9,536 bases of DNA from Gammaproteobacteria bacterium (GTDB lineage Bacteria; Pseudomonadota; Gammaproteobacteria; Enterobacterales; Alteromonadaceae). Where the stretch lies: the NCBI GenBank assembly GCA_027484495.1, contig JAIXSW010000214.1, forward strand, positions 1 to 9,536, in the 5' to 3' direction. The notes beneath the pieces were generated by a model. The model did not search any database and was not told the origin of the DNA. It was given only the letters and a program-made list of their open reading frames with translations. Shown in pieces: positions 7,450 through 9,536 of this stretch (its first letter is position 1; each line of letters opens with the position of its first letter). The position numbers were made by a program, and so were the translations under genes.

Positions 7450-7973
7450 TGCATAGCCTGATAGAGCTTTGGGAATCTGTCAGGGATTTTATCGCTACCG
7501 GCGGCAGCGTTTTATATATTGTCGCCTTCGTGCTCTTTGCAATGTGGGTGTTGATCATTGAGCGCTTTTGGTTTGTGACCCGGGATTATCCAGTCTTACG
7601 CGACAAAATCGTGTCTGAGTGGAATGCCCGGACTGACACTACCTCTTGGTATGCACATAAAATCCGTGATGCGTGGGTATCTGAAGCCTCAGCAAAACTG
7701 ACTCAGCGGATGAACGTGATCAATACATTGATCGCAGTTTGTCCGATGGTAGGTTTGTTAGGCACAGTAACCGGTATGATTGCAGTGTTTGAAATTATGG
7801 CTCTGCAAGGCACTGGTAACCCAAGACTGATGGCGGCAGGTATTTCGATGGCGACAATCCCGACAATGGCCGGTATGGTTGCGTGTTTATCTGGCGTTTT
7901 CGTGGCGTCCAAATTGGAAGGTAAGATCAAGTCAGCAGTCCATGAATTAGCTGATAGCTTACCGCATCATTGA
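7449..7973 (+). CDS. exbB2: ExbB2-type proton-channel protein
   Basis: Polytopic inner-membrane protein that with ExbD forms the proton-driven motor energising TonB. It has 174 residues, shorter than E. coli ExbB (244), as in other ExbB2 proteins. Three membrane segments are visible at about 17-39, 89-115 and 128-153. The second carries VGLLGTVTGMIAVF (101-114) with the conserved Thr106. The third reads GISMATIPTMAGM (131-143), keeping Thr139 but with Met134 where E. coli has Glu176. The start is fixed by AAGGAG at 7435-7440, eight bases upstream. The ATG shares its A with the preceding TAA stop. The gene ends in two consecutive stops, TGA TAG (7971-7976), and exbD2 begins 13 bases after the first stop. 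Close resemblance to the channel domain of its upstream neighbour suggests ancient duplication. Confidence 0.92.
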   Translation: MHSLIELWESVRDFIATGGSVLYIVAFVLFAMWVLIIERFWFVTRDYPVLRDKIVSEWNARTDTTSWYAHKIRDAWVSEASAKLTQRMNVINTLIAVCPMVGLLGTVTGMIAVFEIMALQGTGNPRLMAAGISMATIPTMAGMVACLSGVFVASKLEGKIKSAVHELADSLPHH

Positions 7974-7986
7974 TAGAGAGTAATTT

Positions 7987-8388
7987 ATGGCACGTAGAAA
8001 TAAACGTGAAGCCGAAGAAGCTGCAATTGACTTGACGCCAATGCTGGACGTTGTATTCATCATGCTGATCTTCTTCATCGTAACCACTTCTTTTGTTAAA
8101 GAAGCAGGTATTGATGTTAACCGTCCAAAAGCGGCCAAAGCACAGTCTAAGCCTTCAGCGACTATTTTCGTTGCTGTTCGTGCAAACGGTGAAATCTGGT
8201 TGGACAAACGTGCAGTAGACGTAGAGCGTGTTGGCGCGACGATTGAAAAATTGTTAGCTGAATCACCAACCGATACTGTAATTGTTCAGGCCGATAAAGA
8301 AGCGAAGCACGGTGTTGTAGTTTCTGTGATGGACCAAATCAAGCTGGCAGGCATTGAGAAAATCTCAATCGCGGCGGAGAACAAGTAA
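7987..8388 (+). CDS. exbD2: ExbD2-type biopolymer transport protein
   Basis: Single-span inner-membrane partner of ExbB with a periplasmic C-terminal domain; it carries the protonatable residue of the motor. It has 133 residues. The cytoplasmic N-terminus is charged (RRNKREAEE, 3-11). IDLTPMLDVVFIMLIFF (14-30) follows, with Asp21 in the position of the essential E. coli Asp25, and then a membrane helix to about residue 36. The periplasmic part (about 40-133) has ATIFVAVRANGEIWLDKR and VIVQADKEAKHGVVVSVMD, typical of the ExbD/TolR fold. A weak GAGAG site precedes the ATG. Only one base separates its stop from the tonB2 start. Confidence 0.94.
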   Translation: MARRNKREAEEAAIDLTPMLDVVFIMLIFFIVTTSFVKEAGIDVNRPKAAKAQSKPSATIFVAVRANGEIWLDKRAVDVERVGATIEKLLAESPTDTVIVQADKEAKHGVVVSVMDQIKLAGIEKISIAAENK

Positions 8389-8389
8389 T

Positions 8390-9010
8390 ATGGTAAGGTT
8401 ATTACTTTCACTCTTAGTCGGTGCGGTAATAACGTTTTTCCTGTATGTACTGATGGCGTACCTGGTTGATGCAGATGATACGTTCAGCAGTGCGAAGAAG
8501 GAATCTATCGTTATTGAGATTAACTCGACGCCGCCTGAGTCTAAAGCTCAGACCCGGACTCGGGTACCGCCACCGCCACCACCGCCACCGCCAGAGCCGC
8601 CAAAGCAGCAGGTAGTGCAGGAAGCTTCTAGTACTGACGCAGGTACTATTGGTTTCAACGCACCAACTGTTGATGTAGGTGGTGTGAGCGGCGGTATTGG
8701 TGACCCGGCCAGCGCCATGATGCGTGATGGTGACGCAACGCCAATCGTTCGTATCGAACCGAAGTATCCTGTACAGGCTGCTCGCGACGGTATCAACGGC
8801 TGGGTAAAAATGCGTTTCTCTATCATGCCAGATGGCTCTGTAGACGAAATTGAAGTAGTTGATGCTGAGCCGAAACGGGTGTTTGACCGTGAAGCAATTC
8901 GTGCATTAAAACGTTGGAAGTACTCACCTAAGATTGAAAACGGTCAGGCGTTAAAGCAGACCGGGATCATGGTGCAGTTAGACTTCAACCTTGATAATGC
9001 CGGAGGTTAA
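8390..9010 (+). CDS. tonB2: TonB2-type energy transducer, short
   Basis: Inner-membrane-anchored protein that spans the periplasm and transmits ExbB-ExbD energy to outer-membrane receptors. It has 206 residues (E. coli TonB 239). The membrane anchor is at about residues 3-26. It has no histidine, unlike E. coli TonB, whose anchor contains His20. A proline-rich stretch with nine consecutive prolines (60-68) then EPP follows, and then a Gly/Ala-rich linker (83-115). The C-terminal TonB domain (118-203) has RIEPKYPVQAARDGINGWV, the conserved IMPDGSVDEIEVV and AIRALKRWKYSP. The ATG at 8390 is chosen because the in-frame TTG at 8354 lies inside exbD2 and would prefix a basic, non-family extension. 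The ribosome site GGAG (8376-8379) lies inside the exbD2 end. Next gene starts after two bases. Confidence 0.94.
   Translation: MVRLLLSLLVGAVITFFLYVLMAYLVDADDTFSSAKKESIVIEINSTPPESKAQTRTRVPPPPPPPPPEPPKQQVVQEASSTDAGTIGFNAPTVDVGGVSGGIGDPASAMMRDGDATPIVRIEPKYPVQAARDGINGWVKMRFSIMPDGSVDEIEVVDAEPKRVFDREAIRALKRWKYSPKIENGQALKQTGIMVQLDFNLDNAGG
8567..8602 (+). repeat. Proline-codon (CCG/CCA) run in tonB2
   Basis: Nine consecutive CCG/CCA codons (8567-8593), one GAG, then two more proline codons. The DNA is a low-complexity CCN trinucleotide repeat and could vary in length by slippage in steps of three bases without breaking the frame. Such a run also stalls ribosomes unless EF-P acts. Confidence 0.9.
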
Positions 9011-9012
9011 GT

Positions 9013-9536
9013 ATGAAATTTAACAAACTTACATCTGCATTAATGGTGTTTGCTGCGGTCGGCGTTGCCGCGCTGCCAGTAAGCTCTGCTTTTGCAGCTC
9101 CGGATGCTGCTAAGATTGCTGAGCGTAAAGCAAAGAAATCTCAGGCAGTAGGCGAAAAAGTCGGTAAAGCAATCGGTAAAGCTTACGAGCTGTATGGCCA
9201 GAACAAAGTCGGTGAAGCACTGGCGTTGTTGGAGCCTATCGAAGCATCAAACACGTTTGACAAAGCTTACTTAGATAAATTCATCGGTCAGCTGTATATC
9301 GAAAAAGATCCAGCTAAATCGATGAGTTATATGATTAAAGCGGTTCAACCAGATGTTCTTGGCTTTAGCGACCAGGCGACGTTGCTGCGAAATATCGGCG
9401 ATTTAAGCCTGATGGCGAAGAAGTATGAACAGGCGATTACTTATTACAATAAGTGGTCGGATTTTACTGGTGAGATGGACGCAAACGTTGACCTGCGTAT
9501 TGCCAACGCATACTACGAAATGAAGCAGTATGCCAA
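9013..9536 (+). CDS. Exported TPR-repeat protein of the TonB2-type operon, 3'-truncated by the window edge
   Basis: The frame is open to the last base, with 174 residues visible and no stop. A signal peptide is clear: Lys2, Lys5, hydrophobic 8-21, cleavage likely after SAFA (25-28). The mature start is Lys/Ala-rich (31-56). TPR-like helix pairs follow: GKAYELYGQNKVGEALALLEP (about 55-75), then about 86-111, 124-148 (NIGDLSLMAKKYEQAITYYN) and the beginning of another at 160. The consensus small/aromatic pattern and the spacing near 34 residues support the call. A strong GGAGG (9002-9006) lies six bases before the ATG and overlaps the tonB2 end, so it is co-transcribed and probably coupled. A TPR gene sits in the same place in Vibrio tonB2 clusters, from memory. 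Its partner and role are not known from the sequence; a periplasmic scaffolding role is inferred. Total length cannot be given. Confidence 0.88.
   Translation, partial: MKFNKLTSALMVFAAVGVAALPVSSAFAAPDAAKIAERKAKKSQAVGEKVGKAIGKAYELYGQNKVGEALALLEPIEASNTFDKAYLDKFIGQLYIEKDPAKSMSYMIKAVQPDVLGFSDQATLLRNIGDLSLMAKKYEQAITYYNKWSDFTGEMDANVDLRIANAYYEMKQYA

Noticed and set aside
8354..8389. Upstream TTG start for tonB2
   Set aside because: It would overlap exbD2 and add a basic segment before the membrane anchor; ATG 8390 has a GGAG site at normal distance and a typical TonB2 N-terminus.
1..9536. Mobile elements, CRISPR arrays, tRNA/rRNA genes, toxin-antitoxin or defence genes
   Set aside because: All sizeable frames are explained by metabolic and TonB2-type genes. 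I saw no transposase motifs, regularly spaced repeats or cloverleaf-like sequences.

Overview
The window reads as the chromosome of a gammaproteobacterium. Transketolase, erythrose-4-phosphate dehydrogenase and phosphoglycerate kinase closely resemble enterobacterial and Vibrio-type enzymes, while the aldolase is of the Pseudomonas/Shewanella (class IIB) kind. The second half is a TonB2-type cluster of the sort found in Vibrio, Shewanella and relatives. An Aeromonadales-, Shewanella- or Vibrio-like host fits best, but I cannot name the genus from sequence alone. I see no insertion sequence, phage gene, tRNA, rRNA or CRISPR array.

Left half (1-5067), central carbon metabolism. The window opens inside tkt, with about 149 N-terminal codons missing. 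A clear intrinsic terminator (1569-1594) closes tkt. It is followed by epd, pgk and fba on the same strand. Together these cover the non-oxidative pentose phosphate pathway, a branch to pyridoxal phosphate and lower glycolysis. Erythrose-4-phosphate links transketolase to Epd; glycolytic triose phosphates link Fba and Pgk. The pgk-fba gap (3872-4002) holds two GC-rich hairpins that resemble a REP-type element and do not look like a terminator.

Spacer (5068-5307). There is no convincing terminator after fba. The spacer holds a good promoter candidate (TTGACA, 17-bp spacing, AATGAT) and two overlapping small reading frames. One is a GTG-initiated 54-residue frame with an apparent membrane helix, ending 8 bases inside the next gene.

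Right half (5308-9536), a tightly packed envelope-energisation operon. The order is DUF3450 secreted coiled-coil protein; TtpC-like protein (signal peptide, periplasmic coiled coil, MotA/TolQ/ExbB channel domain); ExbB2; ExbD2; short TonB2; and an exported TPR protein cut by the right edge. Gaps are 13 nt or less and one junction overlaps (TAATG). The ExbB2-ExbD2 motor presumably uses proton-motive force to drive TonB2 and so power outer-membrane receptors. TtpC, the DUF3450 protein and the TPR protein are likely periplasmic partners specific to this TonB class. The most interesting points are the two channel-family proteins in one operon, both with Met where E. coli ExbB has Glu176; the atypical TonB2; and the unexplained small frames at the head of the operon.
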